A stretch of DNA of 64,000 nt from Fremontodendron californicum (GCA_030761205.1 JAULJL010000027.1:5337001-5401000); one strand, 5' to 3'. Positions 1 to 13,800 are shown, numbered from the stretch's first letter. Numbers and translations are program-made. Notes: generated by a model from the sequence alone, not told the origin.

Positions 1-9
1 TAACTAATG

Positions 10-264
10 TTAAAAATAATATAATTGTTTTATGAAAATGATTTTTTCATCTTTTGTTTCCTCATTTTCTTCTTTTTCTATCTTTATGTTTGATATCAAA
101 TTAGATTCTTCAAATTTCTTCATTTGTTCTACCACCAGACGTATTTGAGTTTGTTCAGATTCTTGTCTCACATCCAAATGCACAAAGAATAGATATTTAT
201 TGGCTACGCTAGAAATTATATTATTGTAGTAGTCTGGTTCTCCATCTTTTTTTTTTTTCCTTTT
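10..264 (-). CDS. Putative terminal exon, 84 codons, product not recognised (cut by window context)
   Basis: On the minus strand a T-rich tract ending in CAATATAG (a good 3' splice-site shape) is followed by an 84-codon open frame that ends in TAA at 12-10. It opens with a lysine-rich run (KRKKKKDGEPDYY), has a hydrophobic centre (KYLFFVHLDV) and ends in an acidic, lysine-rich tail (KIEKEENEETKDEK). There is no ATG, so if real it is a last exon whose earlier exons lie at higher coordinates. I could not find those exons in the AT-rich DNA to 1.4 kb. I do not recognise the family, and chance openness in AT-rich DNA is possible. An RNA read crossing position 264 would settle it. Confidence 0.25.
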   Translation of the reverse strand, partial: KRKKKKDGEPDYYNNIISSVANKYLFFVHLDVRQESEQTQIRLVVEQMKKFEESNLISNIKIEKEENEETKDEKIIFIKQLYYF

Positions 265-1439
265 CTATATTGAAAAAAATAATTTTGTTAGTTTTCAATT
301 ATTCATATTTAGATTGAAATCAAAGTTACAAATAATTTTATACTCCAGTTATAATGAATTCATATTTAGATTGAAATCAGTTTTTATACATCAGTAACAT
401 TTCTCATATTGAGTAAATAAAACTGCACATAACTACTCAATTTTTTTCTTTATGTAGCTTGGTTGTTTAATGTCTTAATAGACTAAATATAGTTGTAAAT
501 TCTACGAATTGTACGGTGAATTCTTGAATTTTTTGAAAAATATTTGTAGTACACAATTTAGATGTGTAACAAATATATATAGAATTTTGAATATTAAATA
601 ATTAGATAAATATAATAGGATTCGAACCTTAGTTTGTTGGTATTTTTCTCCAAAATTATGGATGTGATCTTTGATTCAATAAACTGGAGTTTCAAATATA
701 AATTATCAAAACTAAGTTAAACAATAATGAGAATTAATAAGTATATAAAATGCAAAAAAACAACATTCATAACTATTTTTAAAAAAAATCTAAGATTTAA
801 TAAGTAGCAAAGTAAAAGAATCAGCTCACTTAGCTTTAGTAATTACCATATGACTATGCATAGGAGAAAGTTGACAGAATAAACAATGATTTATATAATC
901 AAATTAATCATGCAATGATAGATGCAACCACCTTATATTTTGAAATTCCCTCTATTGAATAGCTTGGAGAATGCTCAACAATAATTCATGATTTTTCTTA
1001 TTCCACATCTTTTCTAATGAAACTATTTATGTAATAATTAACCACTAACTTAGGATCCAATTTTTATAGTGAAATTGGTAATTGATAATATTTCTTTCTA
1101 ATAACACTAAATTTAAACCTTGCCTGATTCCTCAATCGAAGCTTTGCCGAGTATGTGTTAATCGAGAAAAAATTGCTCTTAGGAAAGCACTAATGAATGT
1201 AATGCACCCACAATTAGCTAATTTATAAGTTTGTGAATTTATATCCTAAGCCTTAACATGATATGATCACTATAGCTAGCATTCTTGATGGAGTTGATAA
1301 AAAATTGAGATTTTCATGGATGCAAGTCAGATAGCAAAAAGGGCAAACTATATACGGAGACATAATTAGGGTTTTTCTATTAAGAGCTTTCTCTACTTTG
1401 ATTAGGATGCAAATAACAAAAATAACTAATAAAATAATT
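265..1439. other. Intergenic AT-rich DNA
   Basis: No coding frame, RNA gene or clear repeat boundary was found. A short stretch near 620 resembles the GGATTCGAACC tail motif common in plant repeats, but no tRNA fold surrounds it. Confidence 0.5.
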
Positions 1440-2665
1440 AGGCTTAAAACGGAAGATGCAAATAATAATTAGGCCTAAACTAATTAGGATTCAATATTTA
1501 TTAATGATTTTTAGTAACCTTAAAAGAAAATAGATTTTTTAAAGAAAAGTTTAATAAATCATTATCAAGAATAAAATAATTAAAAAAATTAATAAATCAT
1601 TATTAAGGATAATAATTAAATTTTATCATTAAGGATAAAATAGTTAATTTTAAAAATGAATAAGGGTATATATGTTGTTCACTATTTGTAGTAGGATAAG
1701 AATTATATGGGTCTAAAACGAAAAGATGCAAATAATAATTAAGCTTAAAATAATTATGATTAATTAATGATTTGTAGTAGCCTATAAAAAAATTAGATTT
1801 TTTATTAAACAAATTAACAAATCATTATCAAGGATAAAATACTTAAAAAAATTTAATAAACCATTATTTATAATTTGTTGTAGCCCATAAGAAAATTAGA
1901 CTTTTTATTAAAAAAATTAATAAATAATTATCAAAGATCAAATAGTTAAAAAATTAATAAATCATTATTAAATATAAAATAATTAAATTTCAGTATTAAG
2001 GATAAAATAGTTAATTTTAAAAATTAGCAAGGGTATATATGTCAAAATAATTAAATTTTAGCATTAAAGATAAAATAGTTAATTTTAAAAAATAGTAAGG
2101 GTATATATGTTGTTCATTATTTATAGTAGAATAAGAATTATATAGGCCTAAAACGTAAAGATGCAAATAATAATTAAACTTAAAATAATTATGATTAATT
2201 AATGATTTGTAGTAGCCTATGAGAAAATTAGATTTTTTATTAAAAGAATTAACAAATCATTATCAAGGATAAAATTGTTAAAAAAAAATTAATGAACCAT
2301 TATTAATGATTTGTAGTAGTTTATAAGAAAATTAGGTTTTTTATTAAAAGAATTAACAAATCATTATTGAGGATAAAATTGTTAAAAAAAAAAAAAAACC
2401 ATTATTAATGATTTGTAGTAGCCTATAAGAAAAATTAGACTTTTTATTAAAAAATAATTAATAAATCATTATCAAAGATAAAATAGTTAAAAATTTAATA
2501 AATCATTATTAAAAATAAAATAATTAAATTTCAGTATTAAGGATAAAATAGTTAATTTTAAAAAGTAGCTAGGGTATATATGTCAAAATAATTAAATTTC
2601 AATAATAAAGATAAAATAGTTAATTTTAAAAATTAGTAAGGGTATATATGTCATTCATTATTTGT
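1440..2665. repeat. Degenerate tandem repeat array, about 435-bp unit with sub-repeats
   Basis: A block with GGGTATATATGTTGTTCA followed by the AAAACG-AAAGATGCAAATAATAATTAA module occurs at about 1664-1760 and again at about 2099-2195, an offset of roughly 435 bp. A third GGGTATATATG start lies at 2640. Inside the units a second motif (AATGATTTGTAGTAG, CCTATAAGAAAATTAGA, then TTTTTATTAAA) recurs near 1765, 1870, 2200, 2305 and 2405. Short AAGGATAAAATAGTTAATTTT units also recur. The array is almost pure A/T and carries no coding capacity. Confidence 0.75.
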
Positions 2666-3467
2666 AGATTTGAAGTTAGTGTTTTTATAATTAGTATAGA
2701 TATAGATATATAATGGGACTAAAAATGGTCTCCAAATGTTCATTTTTATGCAGCAAAATAAAGATTAATGGCCAACCTACTTATTATTTCGTAGGAATTA
2801 GGCTGCTACCATTTAACCATAAAAGACAAGTGTTGGACTCTTTTGAGATATTCCAACTACGAAGAGATTATTGATGAAATTTTTTTTATCAAAGATAAAT
2901 ATTGAATTTTATCTTGATAATTTAATTTAATTTGAAATTAAATTATAATTAATTATATGATAAAAGTATAAAAGAGGTTTGAAGTCTTTTACTGGAACAA
3001 TAGTCTCTTTAACTATATGATAACCAGAAAAATTACATGAAACAATTCTCCCCTCTAAAAAGTTTTTTCTTTTCTTTCATCGAAGAAAACTCTCCCTCCA
3101 TTGTCAAGAGCAAAGTTTTTGCATTGTGATTAGTACGGATTCTGGTCCATTTTTGTAACAAATTTTCATTGCAAGTTTTATCAAAGATCTAAAAATAAAA
3201 AACCGATAAACTGATTTTATCAAATTAAAATTAATTCTGTGATTTAATTCGGTTAATTTTTATTATCCTACGAGCTACGACCATGGGTGGTAACTGGCAA
3301 ATTTACTCCGTACTCCTTTGGGAAGGAGAAATTAATTAATTCAAGCTCCCTTTATACTGTAGTGGCTGTACTAGTCTGGAGTTGGCTTACTCTTCAATCA
3401 TGCAAGCAAAACATGTCTTTTCAGTCGCTCTAAGTACAAAAGTAAAGGCTAGACGCTAGACTCTAGA

Positions 3468-3509
<42 letters not shown>

Positions 3510-3719
3510 AATATTTTTAATTTATTTTTCTAACTCTAATAAATTGGGGAAAAAAAAAGTTTGGTAAATCTCGAATCCCATCCCTACAAAGTTAACAAAA
3601 TATTGGATTCTAAATTATTGAAGTAACCATCAAAAGATTTGTACTGTTATAAAATAATAATAACTAACTGGCATCTTTACATTTCAATGGGATATTCCGT
3701 TCCTTCAATTCTTGTTTTC
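2666..3719. other. Intergenic DNA with a (TA)n microsatellite
   Basis: Unique-looking AT-rich DNA. A TA dinucleotide run of 39 nt occupies 3469-3507. No gene seen. Confidence 0.5.
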
Positions 3720-4197
3720 TAGATCTGATAATCCGTATATTTGTATCGTATTTATATAATTTTATAATTATATTTAAAATATTATATATTTATATAAATT
3801 TTGATATGTTAATAATTTGTATTATGTAGATTTTGATATATTAATATATTCGTTTCGTGTTCGTGTGATTTTTTCATGTCATGTCATATTTTGTATCATA
3901 TTTTAATTTTTTTTTATATCGCATTCATGTCGTATAATCATATTTAGATCTGGTAATTCGTATATCCGTGTTGTGTTCGTGTATTTTGTCGTGTCATAAT
4001 CGTATTTAAAGTATTTTATATTTATATAAAATTTGATACATTAATAATTCATATTATATAGATTTTGAGAAATTTGTGTATTTATGTCGTGTTCGTGTTA
4101 TTTTTTCATGTCGCATCGTGTTTTCAATTATTTTTTCATATTGTATTGTGTTTAATATTATTAGATCTAAATATATTGGGTTCAAAGTTATCAGATA
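3720..4197. repeat. MITE family A, two directly repeated arms
   Basis: TAGATCTGATAATCCGTATA starts at 3720 and a close copy, TAGATCTGGTAATTCGTATA, starts at 3955. Each is followed by the same TTATATTTATATAAA / GTGTTCGTGT modules. The right edge (TTATCAGATATA, about 4186-4197) is the reverse complement of the start. Related copies sit at 6221, 20515, 27325, 38446 and 59331. I see no clean target duplication here, so this is probably a rearranged dimer. Confidence 0.65.
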
Positions 4198-4517
4198 TAT
4201 AGCTGTTAAGCTGTCTATCATCAATTTTTAATTAGCAAGTTTTCCCTAAAAAAATTAGTAATGGAACCAAATTGGGCCATAGGACAAAGCTAATAAAGTA
4301 GAGAATCTCTTCAATTAAATATAAGTTGGGTCCTTATAATTAATGAACATAAACTTCATAAAATATTGAAAAGAAAAAGAAAAAAGCAATCCCAAATCTC
4401 AATCTTGGATTCTTGGTGCGTGCAAACCTAACTATTTTTTTTATTAATTAATTAGTACATGAACCGTAGTAATATATATAATTATGTCTAAACCTTAAGT
4501 TTCATATGAACGGACAG

Positions 4518-5088
4518 TGAGATTAAAAATAATAGTGGTGGTAAAATTAATTATTGTAATGGTGAGATTGGATACTATAATGGCGAGATTAAAACCAGTG
4601 ATAGGATATGTGTTTTTGGATGCAAAAGCAATGGTAGCGGTGAGATGGATTATAGTGAGAAGAGAAAATGATTATCAAAAACTTTAGATTAAAATGTATA
4701 TATATAATAAATAAGTACAAAATATTAAGATTATTTTTACTTTAAATTATAAAATATATATTAAAATTATATTTATGTTAAATAGTAATAATTGAAATTA
4801 TTAAAGTTATATTTATGTCAAAAATAAATTAAATAAAATGAATAAATTTTTTAAAAATATTTTTTTTATTTATTTTTAATTTTATTAATTTATTATATAA
4901 TAATAATTTTATTAATTATATTAAATTAAAAATTATAAAGCAAGGAAAAAAAACATTTTAATCCAAATGGCACCAGCACGATGAAACCCTGATATCATGT
5001 TATCCAAACATGACTTTCGATGCGATTGTTGCCAAAAGGTACCCCAACCGCACCAAACAATGATTCCTTTTGAATCCAATGGAGCCTT
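4518..5088 (-). repeat. Dispersed repeat family E (copy 1)
   Basis: The sequence GTGAGATTAAAAATAATAGTGG through GAATCCAATGGAGCCTTAAT matches, in reverse complement, the block at about 59807-60293. The same modules follow in order: GATTAAAACCAGTGAT, GGATATGTGTTT, GCGGTGAGATGGATTATAGTG, ATTAAAATGTATATA, and a low-complexity core. Two copies in opposite orientation indicate a mobile, probably non-autonomous, element of about 0.5 kb. I could not fix its ends or a target duplication. Confidence 0.6.
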
Positions 5089-6220
5089 AATTCGACCTGC
5101 TTCTTGACTTTTTGTTTTGTTTTCCTTTGTTTTAGTTTAAGATCCCATATGCAGATACTTATATACCTATATATATTTATATTTGAAGTTGTTTCGATCA
5201 TTAAAATTAAGAGTATTGGTAATTAAAATTATTATTATTTACTAAATTATATATACAAGTAAATATTATAATCATAATTTAAAAAAAATAATTCATATAA
5301 TATAATTATTTTAATAATATTTATTTAATATAGAATAAAAATTAAGAAACAAATCAAGTAAAAAAGCTAATGAATAAATTATTAATGTATAACTTAATTT
5401 GAAAAATCTAATTATAGATTAAAAAAAAAATGATGACCTTCAACTTCAATCTTTTGATCTTCTAAATGTGATTTGAGGGAATTGGTCATTTTCCACAGAT
5501 TAAAATGAAGGCTCAAAGTGTAGTACTAACTACTAAGTTGAAGAATTTGCAATACTATTTTAATATAGCACGTGCATTCGGACAACAAAAATGTTAGGTA
5601 ACTTATCAAAAAAATTTGTTTGTCTGTCGAATTTAAAAAATCTATCTCTGTTTAAAATATTAAAAAAATATATTTTTATTGATTAAATAATAATATAAAT
5701 CGAGATAGATTAAGCCGACTCATTTTACCAAAAAATATCCCTAATCTAATCTGCTCGATAGTTGAACAAGTCTCTAAAGCATACATCAATCAAATGACAA
5801 TATTATTCAGTTTGACACGGAAAAAATTTAGAATTGATTTTAAGGTTCATAAGATTTTTTGTACAAAAAATATACTAAAAGAAGACTCATGAATATGATT
5901 AGTCTTAAAACTAATTATAACTAGCTAGTTAGATTAATGATTATCTTTTTTGTTAACTAGAGCTGTTGATAGATGTTTTTATTTTTATTTTTTTTATCTT
6001 TTTATATAATTTTGTTTTTTTATCTTTAATATATATTTTTTACCTTTTCATATATTTGCTTATCAATAAAGTTCTTATTTCGATGGAAGTTAAAATTTTC
6101 ATTCCAAAACAGATAACGAAATTATATAGGAATAAAAATTGCCCATTGCACATGCATCGACTCACAGGGAATTGCAACTCAATCCTTCCCAAATCACAGG
6201 GAAAACTGAACTGAGACAAT

Positions 6221-6400
6221 TAGATCTGTCAATCCGAATATTTGTCTTGTGTTAATATTATTTTTTTATATCATAATTATGTTTAAAATATTATATATTT
6301 ATATAAATTTTGACATATTAATAATTTATATTATATAAATTTTGACATGTTCGTATATTTATATTGTATAACAATATTGTGTCCAAAATTATCAGATTTA
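6221..6400. repeat. MITE family A, 180 bp with near-perfect 8-bp target duplication
   Basis: The element runs from TAGATCTGTCAATCCG to the inverted end ATCAGATTTA. It is flanked by GAGACAAT (6213-6220) and AAGACAAT (6401-6408), which match at 7 of 8 bases. The 8-bp duplication and TAGA ends suggest the hAT superfamily; that assignment is inference. Confidence 0.75.
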
Positions 6401-6891
6401 AAGACAATAATTCATATTTGTAATAAATAAATGAAAACTACTAATTTTTTTATGCTAAGATTCGAATTCTTGATCTATCGAATATCTTTTTTTTAAAGTT
6501 TGACAACATGAACCAACTCTCCGAATCAAAACTGCTTCTTTTACTTCTTACTTTTTCAGGTAAGGAAAAAGAAAAAGTTTGGGATATCAAACAGCATTGT
6601 AACATCTAACAATAATGAATAGTATTTCAATTTTCAATGGCTATAGATGAAGACATGTTGGAAGAATGCACCATTCATCCAGTGAAAAGAATTTAACCTA
6701 ACAGATCAATCACTGAATCAATGTGCTTTGACAACCTAGTAGTTTTTGTCTAAAATACAAATGAGGGATCAACTCAAATCATGAAAATTAATCTCTTTTT
6801 TTTTTTAATAAATAATAAGGAAGAATACAACATGCATCCAGGCCAAGCTCTATGATGCCACCGAGGCAGATAAGCTTAAACCGAGGAACAA

Positions 6892-7076
6892 AGTATGTTG
6901 CTCCGACTCTTCATTGTTCTTGAAGTACCCTTATCCAACACCCGTGTCCGACGCATATCTGGACATGAGTATGAGAATATGATCCTCCAAGGACCCTCCA
7001 AATACATGAAAATCTTATAAAAAAAAATTGAACATACCCGTGTCTAATACTCGCACCCGAGTCCGAATAACATAGT
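6892..7076. repeat. MITE family C copy
   Basis: TATGTTGCTCCGACTC at the left and GAGTCCGAATAACATAG at the right are inverted repeats. Between them lie CCCGTGTCCGACGC and CATACCCGTGTCTAATACTC modules shared with copies at 9.7, 39.4, 54.8 and 59.6 kb. No clean target duplication is visible. Confidence 0.65.
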
Positions 7077-7853
7077 TCAACAAACTCTCCTTATAGTCCC
7101 CCATTAATAAATTCAGTTACCAACATAAATCATGAATAGCAGAATGACAAATTAGATGATCAAATGGTGTAACTGAAATCATTTCCACTAGTTGTTCCAT
7201 GTCTCTGATACTTTCTAAGTAATTACAGCTTTTGCTTTTGTCAATCCACTACAGCTTAAGCTTCAGTTACTATAACCTGCAAAGGAGGCAGTTGACAAGG
7301 CTAGTAGATTTAGTAAGAAAAAGCCAAAATAGGGTATGAATACAACTAATTGCCGAAAAGATCTTAAGGAACATAGCATGATCTAGACAGCCTTTAACTA
7401 TGTCTTGGGGAAGTTCAACAGCTACACATGATTAAGAAAGATGTCACCTATTTTAAGAGTAAGGGTTTTGCTCCCTTAGGGCACTCTTTAAGGTTAGTTA
7501 ATATACTATTTATAGTAATAATATTCTATTAAAATGCAATAGTTGACAACTTTATTCATCATTTCCAATGCATTAAATAAAGATATTACCAAGGCTCTAA
7601 TATAAGTACCAAGATTATTAAATGCGTCTCATCGATATAAAGATACTAGACATGTGATACATTCTAGCATGGATTCTATAAGCTCAAGATATACAAAGAT
7701 GAGTAGACAATAAAGTAATACCTATTTGGACAGTGGCAAATGGAAGAGGAGACACACTAAATCATTAGTGAAAGTGAATCACATTGCTCACCTACAATAT
7801 CCAGATAGACATATTGAATTTGGGTCCAAATTATGAATGACAAGTTCTGTCCA

Positions 7854-10800
7854 TCAATACCGAGTTATTTGCTGCAGCATTTGTGAAGTAGCTGCTTGTG
7901 AAACCAACTGCTCGGAACTTGGTGAAGGTCTCAATAAATGGTTCGCACCAACTGAGTTGCCAAGCCCTTGTCTTGTCATTTCTTTAGGATTATTTGCATT
8001 TGTTTCAGGCTGTGATGATTCCATCAGCGACCGTATCTAATCAAGTAATTTGCATAAAAGTAAAAGTTTTAATGCTTTAGGAGAGTAGGACATAATTTAT
8101 ACTTTTGTACTGAAAATTTCACTCACCATATCAAGACGCTTCTTGTGGAGGTCACTTGATAACTGCATGTTTTAAAAACAGGATTCAAAGTCATGAATTG
8201 TGTTCTTTCTTATTTTGCAAATAATCAAAGATTTCCATATAAAACAAAAGGTGCATATGCTAATAACATCAGCACAAATGCTGGAGAAGATAGCTGGTTC
8301 AATTTAACAGGCAAAGTAAAATGTAAAATGTGAAAGATTAATATCGAGAGAATAGATTTTGACTACCATAGATATGTGTTAAACTAAGAGTTCCTAACCT
8401 TAAAAAGGAAATTTCAATTCACATACATTGAAGTCAAGATTCTAAGACATTTTGTGCACTGACATCTCATAAATGACAAACAGAAATCCTTACCGGGCTT
8501 GTTTGGTTCCGCTCTTCACTTGAAAATCCTGGAATAGTCAATTGCCAGTTTTTCTCTGCAAATAACCCATGTACAACATTCATTATAGTTCCATTGGCTT
8601 CACTTAAAATTAAAGTAAGAAGAAACCATAACAGGCTATCTTATAAGGACTCAACATCAAAAACTTTTTGCAATACTGCACTATTGGAAGTAATACATAA
8701 TTATCAAAATATACACAAGAACTGCATAGGAAGCCACTCTTGGAAGGAAAAGATTATACAGATTATAGTAAGTTTCAGAAATTCTACTGACCACCAGCAA
8801 CAGGATATATTTAGCTGTAAATGTAAGCTTAAACTTCTGTTTTGTTTCTTGTAAGAGAGTGCAAAGCAACTTTGCGCAATTATGTAAAAGGAAGAGAAAA
8901 TCAGAGAACGCAGATTTCATCACGGCAAACAGTAGCTCACATGACACATTTTGTATGCCAACTTCAAATCATACAAAACCTAGACTATTTCTGAATTTTA
9001 CCCCATATCTCTGTTACATGGACTTGCCAGTTATGGCCGCCGTACCGGTCTCAAACACGACACGACACCGGTAACGACACGAAATACGCGAGTCATCATT
9101 GGAAATATGGACACTTGTGGTTGGCTACAATTGCTGCAGCTGGAGGAAGAAAAAGAAGAGAGAATGAAGGTTCTGAAAAAAGAGGAAGAAGAGAAAGAAA
9201 CAAGGAGAAGAAGAAGAAGAAGAAGAAGAAAAAGAAGAAAAAAAGACATTGTGCTGATTGTAGAGAGAGAGTTTGGAGAGGAGAGAATGAGGTATATCGC
9301 AGAGGAGAAGAAAGAAAAGGAAGAAAAAAAGAAAAGAAAAAAAAGGAAAAGATAGGAAAGGAAAGTTTGACCGGCCCAAAAAGAAAAAAAGAAAGGAAAG
9401 TTTTTCCGGCCCAAAAAGGAAAAAAAGAGTTGTTGGCCATTTTTGGTTTTTGGGCTTTTAATATCAAAGATCATAAGCCTTTTAAATGATATAACATTTA
9501 ATATCAAATATTTAAGATTATTAAATACAAATATTTTAAATTAACATTAATTATAAAAAATTGAATTTAAATATTTTTAAAAAAAAATTTAACAGGTTTT
9601 GGAAAAAGAAATAAAAAAATATATATTTATATAAGATATTGTACTAATATATTTTTGTGATATTTTTAAATAACGTATCCCCGTTTCGTATCCTATTTCC
9701 GGACACTTTTTAGCCGACTCCGAGTGTCCAAAACTTTAAGTAAAAGACGAGTCTGACCCTTAGATACATACCCGTGTCGGACACCCGAACCCGAGCCCAT
9801 GTAACATAGCCCCATATAATAAAAAATAAAAGCACTAACCAAATATCTGTTGTATCCTCACATCAATATATAACTCTTCCAAAGAAATGCAAAATAGTGA
9901 AGCACAAACCTAAGTGTAGCAAGAGATCCTTGGACTCTAATGTTGACGATTTCCTATGCTTTGCCAAACTGCATGCAAATGTAGTCACCTGAAAATGAGC
10001 GAAATGATGTAAGTTTGAAACAAAGAAGACTTCTACTTAACTGCTGATGAAGTTACCCAAAAGGAGGGAGGAAACGGAAAAGAATAAGAAGAAAGATAGA
10101 ATAAAGAAATAAAGACAATACAACAGTACATATGGACAGTTTAATTGTATAGCTACGAGTAATGGCTAGTTAGCACAAAATGACAGAGAAGCTAAAATTT
10201 TATAACTATGTATAGGGTTATACCAATTAAAACACTCTTTTCCCACTATAAAATTTAGTTATAAAAGTCAAATAACTTAAATAAACTCAATGTCTTCTAA
10301 ACCATCCACTGTGAGCCCAAACATTCAATTTCTCTTCAGGCTAAACACAAAATATTGCAGGAAAAATTTCACGTAGTTCTTAAAAAATTCTGCAATATTC
10401 AAGCTATATTTGACAAAACAGTACCCCAATGCTACCATGTCTATATTTATAACAGCTAAGCCTCTGACATTATTTATATTATGATTTGTGGTTAATTACC
10501 ACCAGAAACTAAAAAATATGAGTGGTACATGCATATACCCACGACCCCAAACACAGAAAGGTAAAGCCATTAAAGAAGATAAATTCTAGCTTAGCAGAGC
10601 CTTACAGAGTCTATGAAGTCATCAGCAATCTCCAGAAGTAGACCTTCAACTTCGGGTTCAAGCTTTCCTTGTGAATCAACCTGAGCACAGCCAAAAGATG
10701 AATGTCACAGTTTACCACAAAAGAAGGAAGAAAACCATTGGAACTAACAGAAGAAGAACGAAAAACAAATAGTTAAAAGTGGGAAAAACCTGTGAAACCA

Positions 10801-13800
10801 GATCCTGTATCTTTCTCTTTCCAAGAAGTTGATTGGTCGCCTCAGTTCCTTGGCTTGAACTTCCCCCAGGTGTGGTTGTACCGGATGCAGTTGCATCGGG
10901 CTGTGATCCTGTCAAACTGAGAGTTTTCTGGCCTGCAGGTCCAGGCATCCTTGGAGACTGCTGCTGTTGTGGCTGATGCAACGGTGGTTGTTGTGGTTGT
11001 AATTGTTGTAGCTGCTGTTGTTGCAGTAGTTGTTGTTGCTGCTGCTGATGTTGCTGTTGCTGCTGCATTTGAGGATGTCCCATTTGTGACTGTTGTTGTA
11101 CTAACTGAGACAATTGTTGAGGGTTCAAGGCCATAGAATTTTGGTGCAACTGAGGAGAAGATGCCAGTTGCTGTTGCAAGAGGACCTGTGATTGCCTCTG
11201 AAGGCGGAATGAAGGTGAGCCTGGACCAGATATGGACGGTATTTGCTTCAACCACTGTTGCTGCAAGAGAGAGTTCTGCATCATACCTGCCTGTCCATTC
11301 TGAGCCAGCCCTGATAACTGAGAGTTGATAAATGCCTGAGAAGATGTTCTTGGTAAGCTTTGAACCTGTAGTTTACACAGGGGATATTGCATACTTAGAT
11401 CATGTGCACAAATTAATTGGAAAACATGCATTAAAACCACATGAAAAAACCTCTTAAATATTGCCTACCCACAGAAAGTTTTCATCAACGGTGGCAATGG
11501 CATAACAAGACAGGTCCACAAAAAAAAAAAAAAAAATTAAGGGGATAACATTTCAATTAACATATTTGGTTTTACTTTAGCTTTATTAATGGATTTAAAA
11601 TAGCATGCCATAGGTAAATCTTGCATCTGTTCCCAGTATAGCCAAAGGGAAATTAGGCCATTTCCAAATAAAAGCATTCTGAGGGAATAAAACACAATAA
11701 TTATGCACCAAAAGATGTGCATCATTCATCAACACTCAAATCTCTTCGTTGAAAATGCAAAAGCTGTCAATACATCTTAGATAAGATTCTAATTCTGCCA
11801 ATATGCAATATGAAGAGTGTATCAAACAATATGAATGGCTATTTCACCGCAAAATCATAGCACTAATTTCCAAGTCTTCACCAGCAGACAAGATACTAAA
11901 TAATGATGAAGTCCATGCGCCTTTTATTTAACACATTCAAATAATCTTTTGCAATGTAGAGGACAAAAAGTACAGCTGAATGTCATTAAAAGTGCTAATC
12001 ATTCAGTTCCATAAATTACAACTGAAGATCTCATTTCTCATTAAAAAAAAGGTGAAGGAGTATGTCTCATAGGTCATTCAATAACCTCCAAGGTATAATG
12101 GCTTGACAAAAAAGAGAAGTATTGTTTGCATGAGGTGTTAAACATAGTTAATTATTAGTATATACAATACTCATGGAACTTAGCTAACAGTTATATAAAC
12201 CCAGTTTAGAATAACCTCAAAAAATTGTTGTTATGGTGGTATCCAAGGAGATAAATGATTTCTGTTTCACTTCTTAGGTATTAATCCTATACATATTACA
12301 AAAAGTATATGTAACCTAAATCTGAAAATTTCCAATTATAATTATAATAATACTATTAATACATAATTAAAACTTTTCTTGATCTAAGCTGAGCAGACAT
12401 AAGTAAAGGAATAGAAAACATATGTTTGTCAAAATTAAAGAGCATTGTGATGTAAAAAGACTCTAATCTTTCGAAGCAGATTGAAGTCTCAAAATTGCAT
12501 CATAAAGAGTCCACTGAAACAAACAATAACTTCTATATTAGTGCAAACTTTAACCTTTTTTAGATAAACTAGACGAATTCCACCTACAGATGACAATGAT
12601 TTCTCAAGTTAACCAATTAAAACAGAAGAAAAAAAAAAGCATTTAGTTCATGTACCCATCAAAGGGAAAGTGGTCAATACATCACCATCAGAAGAAACAA
12701 TACCTGAGGAGATGTGAGTTGAGTTTGTTGTGATAACTGCTGCCTCATCTGTCCCTGATTTATCCGCTGTTGAGCATAATTAGCCCTTAGTTGTGAGCTC
12801 AAATTCATCATCCCCATTGCCTGCATCCCTTGCAAAGATTGCCCAGTGGGGTTTCCCGAATGAAACTGAGATCCTTGCACCAAGCCAGCTTTCTGCCGCG
12901 GCTACATCAAAAACCTCAAATGGTTTTAGAAAAGAATAATCATTTCTATAAGCAAGGGAAAACATGAAACTAGTTAGGAATGTTCTCTATCTCGTCCTAT
13001 CTAGTAATATATTCTGCAATGGTTAGATTATCAATACCATTAAAAAAATTATTACTATGAATTTAAAATGAAAACTAGGTTTATTTCAAGACATTGTTAT
13101 AATCTTATAACTTTAGATGGTTAAAAACTAAAACATGATTTAAATTGCTCTGGAGCAAGAAAGGGTTACAGAAAAACTATATCCTTTGGCAACTCCAAAG
13201 TGCTTAATGAGTAGAAATAATGCAATTGTTACTTTCAAAAAGCAAGGAAAATACTCAAAAGCACCAATTACACTTGACTTATCAAGAATCAATACACAAA
13301 CCAACCGTAACCATCAACTAGGCAACGATTATTTTTTGGAAATAAATAGAAAAATCGGCAATCATCAATAAATTTCAACTTTAGCTAACAGTAAGATCTC
13401 AAGTACAAAGTTTAACTAACTTAAATCACTTACAAAAACGAGCAAAGAATTCTCATCAACCCCCCCCCCCCCCCCCAACCATGGCAAGGAAAAGAAGAAT
13501 GAGGCAAAAAAACACTTAAAGATTGCAGATGGCACCTTGAAAATTCTTCAATCACAATTTATCACCGATTTATTCAGTTCATACTACCATAAACCCCTGG
13601 GGTTTTTACGACATACTAGTTTTTTTAGTAACTCGTTACTTCTATACAAGAAAATCAATACGGAAAACTTGCATCCAAAATTGAGAAAAATATTTCCAAA
13701 AAAAGAAAACCAAATCATCAAAGGAAGCAACAACAACTCATCCAATTCAAACCCAAACCCAAACTAGTAACCAAAGTTGCAATTACATAGTTTTAAACTA

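Larger units (their letters stand above)
5089..7853. other. Intergenic region and probable TAF12 3' flank
   Basis: AT-rich DNA with two short MITEs (6221-6400 and about 6892-7076). No convincing coding frame was seen; the open stretch at 5966-6214 is a hydrophobic artefact of T-rich DNA. The last few hundred bases presumably hold the TAF12 3' untranslated region, but I cannot place the poly(A) site. Confidence 0.5.

Noticed and set aside
9107..9507. Long lysine/arginine-rich and phenylalanine/serine-rich open frames on both strands
   Set aside because: They come from the GAA/GGAA purine tract inside the family C element in a TAF12 intron; low complexity, no domain, no splice context.
10842..11255. 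Alternative threonine/alanine-rich frames opposite or alongside the TAF12 exons
   Set aside because: Shadow frames of CAG/CAA glutamine repeats in TAF12.
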